Assembly: GCA_046765875.1 (NCBI GenBank)
Contig: JBKPSJ010000079.1
Span: forward strand, 1-20,285
Direction of reading: 5' to 3'
DNA length: 20,285 nt
Source: DASRHY01 sp046765875
GTDB lineage: Bacteria > Actinomycetota > Actinomycetes > Propionibacteriales > Kribbellaceae
Positions 1 to 7,917 of this stretch are shown piece after piece. Within the stretch, counting starts at the first letter, position 1, and each line of letters begins with the position of its first letter. A model generated the notes under the pieces. The model worked only from the letters and a program-made list of their open reading frames with translations. It was not told the DNA's origin and searched no databases. The position numbers and the translations under genes are program-made.

Positions 1-85
1 TTCTTGACAATCGAGAGCTCTGCTGACACCGTCGAGTCTATACAGAACGGGCATTCGTTTTAGAGCTATCTGGAGGTCATGGATC

Positions 86-1081
86 ATGACCCGCAAGCCA
101 CCGGTGATCGCGGTCATCCTGCTGCTCACCGCTGTACTGACTGTCATGCTGATCGCCTTCGCCTGGCCCGCCGCCCGGACCGAGCCACGCGACCTGCCGC
201 TCGGCGTCGCAGGTCCGAGTGCTGTGGCCGGGCAGATCACCACCGCGCTGAACCAGAACGCGCCGGGCGCGTTCGAGATCCACTCGTACCCAGACCGCGC
301 CGCTGCGGTCGATGCGATCTACGACAGGGACGTCTACGGCGCGATCGTCGCCGGGCAGGCCGGTCCGGAGATCCTCACCGCCTCGGCTCGTGGTCCGGTG
401 GTGGCACAGGTGCTGACCCAGATGGCCGGCAAGCTGGCCGCCGCCGAGAACCGCACGCCGACCGTCACGGACGTGGTACCGCTGCCGCCCGACGACCCGC
501 GCGGTGCGGGTCTGGCTGCCGGTGCGCTGCCGCTGGTGCTGGGCGGCATCATCGCCGCCGTGGCGCTGACTCGTCTGATCCCTGCCGGGGTCCGGCGCAT
601 CCGCGGTGCGGTCGGGTTCGCGATCGCCGGGGGACTGGCGCTGGCCGCGGTGCTGCAGTTCTGGCTGGGATCGCTGGAGGGGAACTACTGGGCGAACTCC
701 GGGGTGATCGCGTTCTCGATCGCGGCGACTTCGGTCACGATCCTCGGCCTGGAGTGGCTGCTCGGCGCCGTCGGTCTGGCCCTCGGCGCCGCGACCATGA
801 TGCTGCTCGGCAACCCGTTGTCGGGGATGACCAGCGCGCCGGAGATGCTGCCGACCGGCTGGGGCACGCTCGGCCAACTGCTGCCGCCGGGTGCCGCCGG
901 GACGATGCTGCGCGCGGTCGCCTTCTTCGACGGCGCGAACATCCTCCGGCCGGTGCTGGTGCTGTCGGCCTGGCTGCTCGGCGGCCTGCTGCTGTGCGCG
1001 ATCGGTGCCACCCGCGGCCGGTCCCGTACGACCGCCGAAGAGGCAACGCCGTCCGAACCGCTGACTCCCGTCGGAGCGTGA
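86..1081 (+). CDS. YhgE/DUF3533-like multi-pass membrane protein
   Basis: The 331-residue protein has one N-terminal hydrophobic segment (about residues 8-28), a soluble, probably extracytoplasmic region of about 115 residues, and then five further hydrophobic segments (about 147-168, 177-197, 205-225, 226-245 and 290-313). This one-plus-five layout, with a short Ala/Gly-rich loop domain behind the first helix, is that of the YhgE/Pip and DUF3533 group of ABC-2-like permease proteins. No ATPase partner is visible nearby, so transport is inferred from family only. The ATG at 86 is chosen because GGAGG at 72-76 lies 9 nt upstream; the ATG at 79 opens an out-of-frame shadow. The substrate is unknown. 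The M16 gene pair follows 66 bp downstream on the same strand. Confidence 0.72.
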   Translation: MTRKPPVIAVILLLTAVLTVMLIAFAWPAARTEPRDLPLGVAGPSAVAGQITTALNQNAPGAFEIHSYPDRAAAVDAIYDRDVYGAIVAGQAGPEILTASARGPVVAQVLTQMAGKLAAAENRTPTVTDVVPLPPDDPRGAGLAAGALPLVLGGIIAAVALTRLIPAGVRRIRGAVGFAIAGGLALAAVLQFWLGSLEGNYWANSGVIAFSIAATSVTILGLEWLLGAVGLALGAATMMLLGNPLSGMTSAPEMLPTGWGTLGQLLPPGAAGTMLRAVAFFDGANILRPVLVLSAWLLGGLLLCAIGATRGRSRTTAEEATPSEPLTPVGA

Positions 1082-1098
1082 TGCTCGACCTGTACGCG

Positions 1099-1117
1099 AG
1101 CGAACGGCACGTTCGCT
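1099..1117 (+). terminator. Short perfect hairpin between membrane gene and M16 pair
   Basis: An 8-bp perfect stem, AGCGAACG with CGTTCGCT, encloses a 3-nt loop (1107-1109) and is followed by TT. It lies in the 66-bp gap after the membrane protein gene. It may be a weak terminator or an operator palindrome for the M16 genes; the sequence alone does not decide between these. Confidence 0.4.
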
Positions 1118-1147
1118 TTGGGCGGAGCGATCAGGGGCTGACGTAGG

Positions 1148-2446
1148 GTGGCCAGCATGCCGCTGAACTACCCGATCGCCGAGCAGACGCTGGACAACGG
1201 CCTGCGCGTCGTGGTCAGCCCCGACCGCGGCGTGCCGATCGTCGCCGTGAACCTCTGGTACGACGTGGGGTCACGGCACGAGCCGCCGGGTCTGACCGGG
1301 TTCGCCCATCTGTTCGAGCACCTGATGTTCCAGGGCTCTCGCAACGTCAAGTCCGGCGAGCACTTCGCGCTGCTCGAGAAGGCGGGCGCCTCGCTCAACG
1401 CGAGCACCTTCTTCGACCGGACCAACTATTACGAGTCGCTGCCGAGCGGGGGACTGGACCTGGCGCTGTGGCTAGAGGCGGACCGGATGGCCTATCTGCT
1501 CGACGCGGTGAATCAGGAGAACCTGGACAACCAGCGCGACGTGGTAAAGGAGGAGAAACGGCAGAGCTACGACAACCGGCCGTACGGCGACTCCTACGAG
1601 CGGCTGGTCAAGCTGGCGTTCGCCCCGGACCACCCGTACGGGCACATGACGATCGGGTCGATGGAGGACCTGGACGCGGCGACCTTGGAGGACGTCCACG
1701 CGTTCTTCCGCACCCACTACGGACCGAACAATGCGGTACTCACCATCGTGGGTGACGTTGCCGAGGAGGACGCCTTCATGGCGGCCAAGCGGTACTTCGG
1801 CCACATCCCGGCGATCCCGCAGCCGCCGGCCGCACCGGACGGCACCGTCGGCGCGCTCGACGGGGTGTTCCGCGACGACGTCACCGACGACGTGCCGTCG
1901 GACCTGGTGACGATGATGTTCCGGCTGCCGGTGGACGGTACGCCGGACCTGGACGCCGGCGCGCTCGCGCTGGACGTACTCGCCGCCGGCCAGAGCAGCC
2001 GGTTGAACCGCCTGCTGGTCCGCGAGGAGCGGATCGCCCAGTCGGTGTCCGGCGGTGCGCTGCCGCTGATCGGCGGGGTCTCGTTCGGCACGCTCACGGG
2101 CGTCGCCGTCGAGGGCGTCGAGCTGCAACGGGTGGAGGACGCGATCGTCGAGGAGGTCGAGCGGCTGGCCGACGGCGGTGTCACCGAGGACGAGCTGGCG
2201 ACTGTGCAGGCGCAGAACGAGCGCGACTGGCTCGAGCAACTGGCCACCTGCGCCGGCCGCGCCGACGAGCTGTCTCACCACGTGTTGCTGTTCGGCGACG
2301 CGAACAGGATCAATCGGCGCATCGACGAACTCCAGGCGGTCACCGCCGACCGTGTCAAGGCCGTTGCCGAAGACTGGCTTCGGGCCGAGCGACGTGCCCA
2401 GGTGACGTACCGCCGTCAGGCCGACACGACTGGAGGAGAGCAGTGA
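1148..2446 (+). CDS. M16 family zinc metallopeptidase, catalytic subunit
   Basis: A 432-residue M16 (pitrilysin/processing-peptidase-like) protein. The inverted zinc motif HLFEH is at residues 54-58, with E57 as catalytic base and H54/H58 as ligands. The third ligand is most likely E135 in VVKEE, 76 residues after the motif as in M16 enzymes. Two homologous halves follow, the usual M16B length. No signal peptide is visible, so it probably acts in the cytoplasm on peptides or small proteins. It overlaps the next gene by 4 nt (GTGA), implying translational coupling to the non-catalytic partner. The start is uncertain: GTG at 1148 has AGGGG at 1133-1137, while ATG at 1157 has AGGGTGG at 1145-1151. 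The two differ by only three residues. The native substrate cannot be read from the sequence. Confidence 0.93.
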   Translation: MASMPLNYPIAEQTLDNGLRVVVSPDRGVPIVAVNLWYDVGSRHEPPGLTGFAHLFEHLMFQGSRNVKSGEHFALLEKAGASLNASTFFDRTNYYESLPSGGLDLALWLEADRMAYLLDAVNQENLDNQRDVVKEEKRQSYDNRPYGDSYERLVKLAFAPDHPYGHMTIGSMEDLDAATLEDVHAFFRTHYGPNNAVLTIVGDVAEEDAFMAAKRYFGHIPAIPQPPAAPDGTVGALDGVFRDDVTDDVPSDLVTMMFRLPVDGTPDLDAGALALDVLAAGQSSRLNRLLVREERIAQSVSGGALPLIGGVSFGTLTGVAVEGVELQRVEDAIVEEVERLADGGVTEDELATVQAQNERDWLEQLATCAGRADELSHHVLLFGDANRINRRIDELQAVTADRVKAVAEDWLRAERRAQVTYRRQADTTGGEQ

Positions 2447-3795
2447 GCAGCCCCGCCGCGACCGTCCCGCCCGCCGTCGCGCCGCCGCAGCCGTGGGAGT
2501 TCCCGGCCGCGGTGACGACGACCACCCGCGCGGGGACGCCGATGCACCTGTTCGAGCGCCCGGGCCAGCACGTGGCCACCGTGCGGGTGACGATCCTGCT
2601 GCCGCTGCACACCGAGCCGCGCGAGCGCGAGGGTGTGGCGACGATGATGGCCCGCACCCTCGACGAGGGCACCGAGCTACGCTCGGCCAACGACTTCGCC
2701 GCCGCCCTCGAGCGACACGGCGCGGCGTACGGGGTCGACGTGACCACCGACGCGGTGCACGTGGAGATCTCCGTGCCTGTCTCGCACCTCGGCGAGGCTG
2801 TCGCACTACTGGCCGAGGCGGTCACCCGACCGGCCTTCACCGCCGAGGACGTCGGCCGGCACGTGACCATTCGGCTGGGTGAGATCTCCCAGGAGCGGGC
2901 GAACGCCGGTTACCGAGCGCGAGAGGTGTTCTCCGCGTCGCTGTTCGATCCGTCGGTACGCCGTTCCCGCCCGACCGGTGGCACGCCGGAGACCGTACGC
3001 GACCTGACCAACGCTGACGTGGCGGCGTTCTACCGGCGCAACATGGGGCCGGGCCGGGCGCAGATCGTGTTCGCCGGCGACTCCGGCGGTCTGGACGTCG
3101 CCGAGGTGATCGACGGCGCTTTCGGCGGCTGGTCGGCCGACGCCGGACCGGCCGAGCCGACGCCGGATCCGCTGTTCGTCACCGGCGACCGGATCGTCGT
3201 GGTGAACCGGCCGGGTTCGGTGCAGACCCAGCTGATGATCGGCTGCCCCGGGCCGGACCGGCGTTCGCCGGACTGGGGTGCGGCGGCCGTCGCCTCGCAC
3301 GTCGTCGGCGGCAGCATCAGCTCGCGGGTGGACCGGGTGCTGCGCGAGGAGAAGGGCTACACCTACGGCACCCGATCGGCATTCGCCGCACCCAGCCGTG
3401 GCGGGGTGTTCTCGCTGTCGGGCTCGGTCCGCACCGAGGTGACCTCGCCCGCGGTGGGCGACGCGGTACGGATCATGCTCGGCGCCCGCGACGGGCTCAC
3501 CGAGCAGGAGGTCGCCGAAGCCAAGGACAACCTGATCCGGACCGCACCACTGCGCTACGAGCAGGCGGATTCGATCGCCCAGCAGGTCGGCAGCAACATC
3601 GCCTGCGGCGTGCCGCTCGACTTCGCCGACAGCTATCTGGCCCAGATCGCTGCAACCACGGCGGATTCGGCCACCGCGGCGTACCGCACCTATGTCGGCG
3701 CCAGCGGCCTGTTGGTGGTGGCGGTTGGTGAGGCGAATGTGATCACAGAAGACCTGAGGGATTTGGATCTGGGCGAGGTCACCGTTCTGGACTAG
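2443..3795 (+). CDS. M16 family peptidase, non-catalytic (substrate-binding) subunit
   Basis: A 450-residue M16 protein that lacks HXXEH; the equivalent region reads EREGVATMMARTLDEGT (61-77). It keeps the R/Y pair typical of the partner subunit, R301 and Y308 in VLREEKGYTYGTR, which in M16B heterodimers completes the active site of the catalytic chain. GTG at 2443 overlaps the stop of the upstream gene by 4 nt and is preceded by GGAGGAG at 2432-2438, so the two are coupled and probably form a heterodimer. A Pro/Ala-rich N-terminus of about 20 residues precedes the fold. Catalysis alone is not expected. The family call is firm; the heterodimer is inferred from gene arrangement and complementary motifs. 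Confidence 0.92.
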   Translation: MSSPAATVPPAVAPPQPWEFPAAVTTTTRAGTPMHLFERPGQHVATVRVTILLPLHTEPREREGVATMMARTLDEGTELRSANDFAAALERHGAAYGVDVTTDAVHVEISVPVSHLGEAVALLAEAVTRPAFTAEDVGRHVTIRLGEISQERANAGYRAREVFSASLFDPSVRRSRPTGGTPETVRDLTNADVAAFYRRNMGPGRAQIVFAGDSGGLDVAEVIDGAFGGWSADAGPAEPTPDPLFVTGDRIVVVNRPGSVQTQLMIGCPGPDRRSPDWGAAAVASHVVGGSISSRVDRVLREEKGYTYGTRSAFAAPSRGGVFSLSGSVRTEVTSPAVGDAVRIMLGARDGLTEQEVAEAKDNLIRTAPLRYEQADSIAQQVGSNIACGVPLDFADSYLAQIAATTADSATAAYRTYVGASGLLVVAVGEANVITEDLRDLDLGEVTVLD

Positions 3796-3836
3796 CGCGG
3801 CGCGGGTCACTCTTACCCCCACGGGAGGACCCGACC

Positions 3837-4172
3837 ATGCGTGACATCCGCAGGCCCTGCTTGCCGCCGCCGCCATCGCGGCGCTGGCAGCAGGAGCCCT
3901 TTCCGCCCCCTCCGCCGGCGCAGGCATGTCGACGGAAGCTGCGGGAGCCACAACAACCGAGTACCTGGTGCTCGCCAAGGAAGGCGCCTCGCTGGCGGCT
4001 GCCAGGGCGGCCGTCGAGAGCGCCGGGGGAACAGTTCTGAAGCAGAACGCCGATATCGGCACCCTGACGGTCCGCGCGCCCGCCACCGGGTTCGTGACGA
4101 AGGTGTCGGAGTCGTCGGCCGTGGCCGGCGCGGCGCGCAAACCGGCCGATCGGCAAGATCCCGGGCGGCCAG
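3837..4172 (+). pseudogene. Frameshifted signal peptide and I9-like propeptide of the S8 peptidase
   Basis: GGGAGGA at 3823-3829 sits 7 nt before ATG 3837, which opens MRDIRR. The hydrophobic signal peptide and the propeptide continue in another frame: LLAAAAIAALAAGALSAPSA from about 3857, then EYLVLAKEGASLAAARAA. The ATG frame itself runs into TGA at 4038-4040. One extra G near 3853-3855 would join MRDIRR to the signal core. A second shift at the AAA run 4139-4141, corrected by one base less, gives AARNRPIGKIPGG and joins the catalytic frame. The two shifts are opposite in sign, so the original start and the catalytic domain share a frame. As read, no intact secreted precursor is made. Real decay and consensus sequencing error are both possible. 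Confidence 0.75.
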
Positions 4173-5540
4173 GTGCCGCGCCAGGGCGTCGAGCAGGAGA
4201 AGGGCGCGAACGCGGCCAGGCCGGCGGCGGAGGCAGCCACCGGGATGGACCCCCTCGACGCTCAGAAGTGGGGTCTGCGGATGGTCCGCTCAGACCTGGC
4301 CCGCGAGGTCCAGCCGGGCAAGAAGGCCGTCAAGGTCGGCGTCCTCGACTCCGGCGTCGACGCCCGCAACCCCGACATCGCGCCGAACTTCGACTGGGTG
4401 CTGTCGCGCAACTTCGCCCCCGACATCCCCGAGATCGACGGTACGTGTGAGTTCCGCGGCTGTGTCGACCCGGTGGGCTGGGACGACAGCGGTCACGGCA
4501 CGCACGTCGCGGGCATCATCGGCGCGGCCGCCAACGGCCTCGGCGTCTCCGGTGTCGCCCCGAAGGTCACGCTGGTCGAGATCCGCGGTGGCCAGGACAG
4601 CGGCTTCGTGTTCCCGGGCCCGGTCACCGAGGCGCTCACCTACGCCGGCGACGTCGGCATCGACGTGGTGAACATGTCCTTCTACGTCGACCCGTGGCTG
4701 TACAACTGCCCGGACAACCCGGCCGACAGCCCGGAGGCGCAGGCCGAGCAGCGCGCGATCATCGAAGCGATGAACCGGGCGCTGAACCACGCACACGCGC
4801 ACGGCGTGACGATGGTCGCTGCCCTCGGCAACAACCACGAGGACCTCGGCAAGCCGCGCACCGACATCAGCAGCCCGGACTTCCCGGCCGGCGCCGCCTA
4901 CCCGCGGCCGATCGACAACGCGACCTGCGTCGACCTGCCGGCCGAGGGTCCGCACGTGATCGGCGTCTCCGCGCTCGGCCCGTCGTCGGCCAAGGCGGAC
5001 TATTCCAACTACGGCGTCGAGCAGACCGACGTGTCGGCATCCGGTGGCTACTTCCGTGACTACCGCGGTACGCCGATGTACCGCACGAACGAGAACGAGG
5101 TCCTGTCGACGTACCCGGTCAACACCCTGCAAGTACAGGGCAGTGTCGACTCGGCCGGGAACATCACCCCGGCGGGTCAGGCTCTCGGCGTTCAGAAGCA
5201 GTGCCCGGCGGGTGTGACGGACTACACCCAGTGCGGCTACTACGCCTTCCTGCAGGGCACGTCGACGGCGTCGCCGCACGCGGCCGGCGTCGCGGCGCTG
5301 ATCGTCAGCCAGTTCGGCAACGGCAAGTCCGGTGGCTTCGGATACGACCCGGACAAGGTGTTCCGCGTCATCACCACCACTGCGCAGGACCGGGCGTGCC
5401 CGAACCCGCCGTTGGTGTCGTACACCGACGTGGGTCGTCCGGCCGGGTTCGACGCACTGTGTGAGGGGACCCGTGAGTACAACGGGTTCTACGGCAACGG
5501 CATCGTCGACGCGTACGCGGCAGTGCGCAGCAACGGCTGA
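4173..5540 (+). CDS. S8 subtilisin-like serine peptidase, catalytic domain (5' end frameshifted)
   Basis: The 455-residue open frame contains a full subtilase catalytic domain. Asp59 is in VGVLDSG, His108 in DSGHGTHVAG, the oxyanion Asn220 in AALGNN and Ser364 in GTSTASPHAAG. Paired cysteines (C92/C97, C179, C252, C344, C354) suit an extracytoplasmic enzyme. The catalytic core is intact, but its signal peptide and I9-like propeptide lie just upstream in a different frame. The ATG at 4173 is therefore only the first start in this frame, with no clear ribosome site; ATG 4245 is an alternative. The authentic start is probably ATG 3837. A GC-rich hairpin follows the stop. The intact protein would be an exported peptidase; without export and prodomain it may be inactive. 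Confidence 0.88.
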   Translation: MPRQGVEQEKGANAARPAAEAATGMDPLDAQKWGLRMVRSDLAREVQPGKKAVKVGVLDSGVDARNPDIAPNFDWVLSRNFAPDIPEIDGTCEFRGCVDPVGWDDSGHGTHVAGIIGAAANGLGVSGVAPKVTLVEIRGGQDSGFVFPGPVTEALTYAGDVGIDVVNMSFYVDPWLYNCPDNPADSPEAQAEQRAIIEAMNRALNHAHAHGVTMVAALGNNHEDLGKPRTDISSPDFPAGAAYPRPIDNATCVDLPAEGPHVIGVSALGPSSAKADYSNYGVEQTDVSASGGYFRDYRGTPMYRTNENEVLSTYPVNTLQVQGSVDSAGNITPAGQALGVQKQCPAGVTDYTQCGYYAFLQGTSTASPHAAGVAALIVSQFGNGKSGGFGYDPDKVFRVITTTAQDRACPNPPLVSYTDVGRPAGFDALCEGTREYNGFYGNGIVDAYAAVRSNG

Positions 5541-5563
5541 CTGACGCCGTCGACTGAAAACCT

Positions 5564-5595
5564 GGGGCCCGGTGCCGATCTCGGCGCCGGGCCTC
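5564..5595. terminator. Bidirectional terminator between S8 gene and CBS gene
   Basis: A long GC-rich hairpin: GGCCCGGTGCCG (5566-5577) pairs with CGGCGCCGGGCC (5582-5593) with one G-T wobble, a 4-nt loop and two further outer pairs. It lies between convergent stop codons at 5540 and 5604, as expected for an intrinsic terminator without a U tract, common in actinomycetes. Confidence 0.8.
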
Positions 5596-5603
5596 CGGCC
5601 TTC

Positions 5604-6035
5604 TCAGCTGGAGCTGGCGATGTACTTCGAGAGCTGCTCGCGTTCGAACTCGAGCTCGCCGATCCGGGTCTTGACGACGTCGCCGATGCTGACGATGCCG
5701 CGCAGTCTGTCGCCGACGACGACCGGTACGTGCCGGATCCGCTGCTCGGTCATCAGCCGCATCAGGTCGTCGATATGGGCGTCGGTGTCACAGGTGTGTA
5801 CCTCGGCGGTCATGATCGACTTCACCGCTGCCGACAGGAGTTCCGGGTTCCGGTGCAGGCCGCGCACCACGTCGCGTTCGGAGACGATGCCCGCAACCGA
5901 CGTACCGTCGGCGCTGACAACGAGCGCCCCGACATTGTTCTCGGCGAGCGTCGCCAGAAGCTCTCGGACCGTGGCCTCGGGAGAGATGGTGACAACGTTG
6001 GTGCCCTTGCCACGCAGGACGTCGTTGATCTTCAT
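5604..6035 (-). CDS. Tandem CBS-domain protein
   Basis: A 143-residue protein made almost entirely of two CBS motifs, about residues 5-58 (TISPEATVRELLATLAENN, then GIVSERDVVRGL) and 74-128 (DLMRLMTEQRIRHVPVV, then GIVSIGDVV). Stand-alone CBS pairs bind adenine nucleotides or SAM and act as energy or ligand sensors. The target is unknown here because no enzyme is fused to it. The ATG at 6035 is preferred over an upstream in-frame start at 6068: AGGAGG lies 4 nt before it, and the extra eleven residues (MNGPSTRPGGS) do not look like part of the fold. The C-terminus is a short charged helix. It is transcribed convergently with the S8 gene. Confidence 0.9.
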   Translation of the reverse strand: MKINDVLRGKGTNVVTISPEATVRELLATLAENNVGALVVSADGTSVAGIVSERDVVRGLHRNPELLSAAVKSIMTAEVHTCDTDAHIDDLMRLMTEQRIRHVPVVVGDRLRGIVSIGDVVKTRIGELEFEREQLSKYIASSS

Positions 6036-6086
6036 GGAGCCTCCTGGTCGCGTCGACGGCCCGTTCATCCCTGGAGCCCTTGCTCA

Positions 6087-6092
6087 AAGTTA
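6087..6092 (-). promoter_or_regulatory. Possible -10 hexamer for the CBS gene
   Basis: TAACTT on the minus strand lies about 50 nt upstream of the CBS gene start, in a TA-richer patch. No convincing -35 is seen, so this is tentative. Confidence 0.25.
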
Positions 6093-6130
6093 CCGGGGAT
6101 TCCGGCGACACGCAGCCCCCGCGAGACGCG

Positions 6131-6946
6131 TCAGGGCAATCTGGCGACGCCGCAGAACTGGTCGATCTCCGGCGGCTCGCCGTCGACCGCGGACAGGTCT
6201 GGACGCCAGCGCGGCGTCGAAACCACACCGGGCGGCAGGAGCTCCAGGCCGTCGAAGAATCCGGTGATCTGCTCGATGCTCCGCAGGGTGACCGGCGGCC
6301 GGCCAAACTGGTTGTACTGCGCAACGGCTTCGTCGGACGCCTTGCCGCCGATTGCATTGGTGCTGTGCGACACCACGAGATAGCTGCCGGACACGAGCGG
6401 GTCGGTCAGCCGGCGGACGATCTCCCGCGCCTCGTCGTAGTCGTCGATGTGATGCAGGATCGCGATCAGCGTGATCGCGACCGGCTGGTCGAGGTCCAGC
6501 GTCTTGGCGGCCCCGGTGAGGATGGCGTCCGGGTCGCGCAGATCGGCGTCGATGTACGCGGTCTTGCCCTCAGGACTGCTGGTCAGCAGGGCGCGTGCGT
6601 GGGCAAGCACGAGCGGATCGTTGTCGACGTAGACGATCCGCGACTCCGGGGCCACCCGCTGGGCGATCTGGTGGGTGTTGTCGGCGGTGGGCAGCCCGGT
6701 GCCGATGTCGAGGAACTGGCGGATGCCCTCGTCGGCCGCGAGATAGGTGACGGCACGACCGAGGAACCGGCGGGCCGCACGGGCGATGGTGACGATGTCC
6801 GGATAGCGCTCGGCGACCCGGTCACCGGTCTGCCGGTCGACCGGGTAGTTGTCCTTGCCGCCGAGCCAGTGATTCCACACCCGCGCCGAATGCGGGATGT
6901 CGGTGTTGAGCTCCGGCGGCTGGGCGGGCGCGGAGTCGTCGGTCAC
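6131..6946 (-). CDS. SAM-dependent methyltransferase, DUF574 (Methyltransf_19) family
   Basis: The 271-residue protein has the actinobacterial DUF574 signature near its N-terminus (RVWNHWLGGKDNYPVDR, 22-38). Methyltransferase motif I follows, FLDIGTGLPTADN at 78-90, and an acidic SAM-ribose-binding position D108 in VYVDND. Length and motif order match the family, which is greatly expanded in Streptomyces and relatives and whose substrates are mostly unknown. The GTG start at 6946 has AGAGG about 6 nt upstream. It lies 107 bp downstream of hisN on the same strand, so read-through from hisN is possible, but the gap argues against tight coupling. Confidence 0.92.
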   Translation of the reverse strand: MTDDSAPAQPPELNTDIPHSARVWNHWLGGKDNYPVDRQTGDRVAERYPDIVTIARAARRFLGRAVTYLAADEGIRQFLDIGTGLPTADNTHQIAQRVAPESRIVYVDNDPLVLAHARALLTSSPEGKTAYIDADLRDPDAILTGAAKTLDLDQPVAITLIAILHHIDDYDEAREIVRRLTDPLVSGSYLVVSHSTNAIGGKASDEAVAQYNQFGRPPVTLRSIEQITGFFDGLELLPPGVVSTPRWRPDLSAVDGEPPEIDQFCGVARLP

Positions 6947-7029
6947 GGCAGACCTCTTCTCTCATCGCTGGTCACCGCCGAGCCTATGGGCTGCGAGCGG
7001 CCGGGTGAACGGTTCGGGCGCGGCGTCCG

Positions 7030-7069
7030 TTAGAACAGCTGTGGCCCGGAAACTTAGAACAGCTGCGGC
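7030..7069. repeat. 24-bp-spaced duplication of the hisN stop region
   Basis: TTAGAACAGCTGTGGC at 7030-7045 recurs as TTAGAACAGCTGCGGC at 7054-7069, 24 bp apart with one mismatch. On the minus strand this duplicates the end of hisN including its TAA stop, so a second Gln-Leu-Phe-stop copy follows the real one. It looks like a small slippage or tandem duplication. Confidence 0.75.
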
Positions 7070-7854
7070 TCCGAGTCGCCGAGACGGGCGAGGACCTCGG
7101 CGTGCAGGCGACCGTTGGTCGCCAGGGCGTTGCCGCCGTTCGGTCCCGGCTTGCCGCTGAGCGAGGTGAACTCGCCGCCGGCCTCGGTGACGATCACCGC
7201 GAGCGCGGCCATGTCGTACAGCTGGAGTTCGGGCTCCGCCGCGATGTCCACAGCCCCTTCGGCGACCAGCATGTACGACCAGAAGTCGCCATACGCTCTG
7301 GTACGCCAGACCGATCCCATCAGCTCGGTGAACGGGTCCAGCTTGCCCGCCTTGTCCCAGCCGCGCAGCGAGGCGTACGACAGCGAAGCGTCCGCCAGGG
7401 TGGCCACGTCACTGACCCGGCAGGGCTGGGCCGACATCAGCGCACGGCCGGTCCATGCTCCGTCGCCGTACGACGCCCACCAGCGCCGACCGAGCGCCGG
7501 GGCCGACACCACACCCGCCACGACCTGGTCCTCGACCATGAGGCCGATCAGGGTGGCCCAGACCGGGACACCGCGGATGTAGTTCTTCGTCCCGTCGATC
7601 GGGTCGATGACCCACCGGCGGGCACCCCAGCCGGTGGTGCCCTCCTCCTCACCGATGACCGCGTCGCGCGGGCGCGCCCTCGACAGGGTCTTGCGGATGA
7701 CGTTCTCGACCTTGCTGTCGGACTCGCTCACGGGGGTGAGATCGGGTTTGGTCGCGACGTGCAGGTCGAGCGACTTGTAGCGGTCCATCGTGATGGAGTC
7801 CGCGTCGTCTGCCAGGATGTGCGCCAGACGCAAATCGTCGGTGTGCGAGGGCAT
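7054..7854 (-). CDS. hisN: Histidinol-phosphatase (inositol monophosphatase family)
   Basis: Removes phosphate from L-histidinol phosphate, the penultimate step group of histidine synthesis. The 266-residue protein has the IMPase-superfamily metal site: E69 in VIGEEEG, D84 and D87 in WVIDPIDGTKNY, and D214 in ELQLYDMAALAVIVTEAGG. The aromatic RGVPVWATLIGLM and the ELQLYD context are those of actinobacterial HisN rather than inositol phosphatase or SuhB. ATG 7854 is chosen over an in-frame ATG at 7905, because a TAGCCT hexamer ends 7 nt before it and no ribosome site exists, which fits a leaderless mRNA. The longer start would overlap that promoter. The gene is divergent from the DUF2231 gene. 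Confidence 0.93.
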   Translation of the reverse strand: MPSHTDDLRLAHILADDADSITMDRYKSLDLHVATKPDLTPVSESDSKVENVIRKTLSRARPRDAVIGEEEGTTGWGARRWVIDPIDGTKNYIRGVPVWATLIGLMVEDQVVAGVVSAPALGRRWWASYGDGAWTGRALMSAQPCRVSDVATLADASLSYASLRGWDKAGKLDPFTELMGSVWRTRAYGDFWSYMLVAEGAVDIAAEPELQLYDMAALAVIVTEAGGEFTSLSGKPGPNGGNALATNGRLHAEVLARLGDSEPQLF

Positions 7855-7860
7855 GTGCGC

Positions 7861-7872
7861 CAGGCTAGCCTG
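7861..7872. promoter_or_regulatory. Perfect 12-bp palindrome carrying a -10 hexamer on each strand
   Basis: CAGGCTAGCCTG is a perfect palindrome between the divergent hisN and DUF2231 genes. It carries TAGCCT on both strands: 7867-7862 on the minus strand, 7 nt from the hisN ATG, and 7866-7871 on the plus strand, 46 nt before the DUF2231 start. This suggests overlapping divergent promoters. A GTTGA/TCAAC inverted repeat lies at 7883-7896. Confidence 0.55.
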
Positions 7873-7917
7873 TGGGGTTCCGGTTGAATGCTCAACTGCT
7901 GACATCGGGAGGCGTCA

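Noticed and set aside
4..44. TTGACA (4-9) and TATACA (39-44) as a promoter for the first gene
   Set aside because: The spacing of 29 bp is too long for a sigma-70 promoter, and the nearer CTGACA is only 10 bp away.
57..69. GTTTTAGAGCTAT, identical to the first 13 bases of the Streptococcus pyogenes Cas9 CRISPR repeat/guide scaffold
   Set aside because: A single copy only, no continuation of the repeat, no spacers and no cas genes. It merges into the ribosome site of the first gene. A chance match is most likely.
1472..4140. Long minus-strand open frames antisense to the M16 genes
   Set aside because: Arg/Pro/Ala-rich translations without motifs, in the expected shadow frames of high-GC genes. 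The plus-strand products are clear peptidases.
4290..5279. 329-codon minus-strand open frame inside the S8 gene
   Set aside because: Shadow of the subtilisin frame; composition is dominated by Arg, Val and Asp with no recognisable domain.
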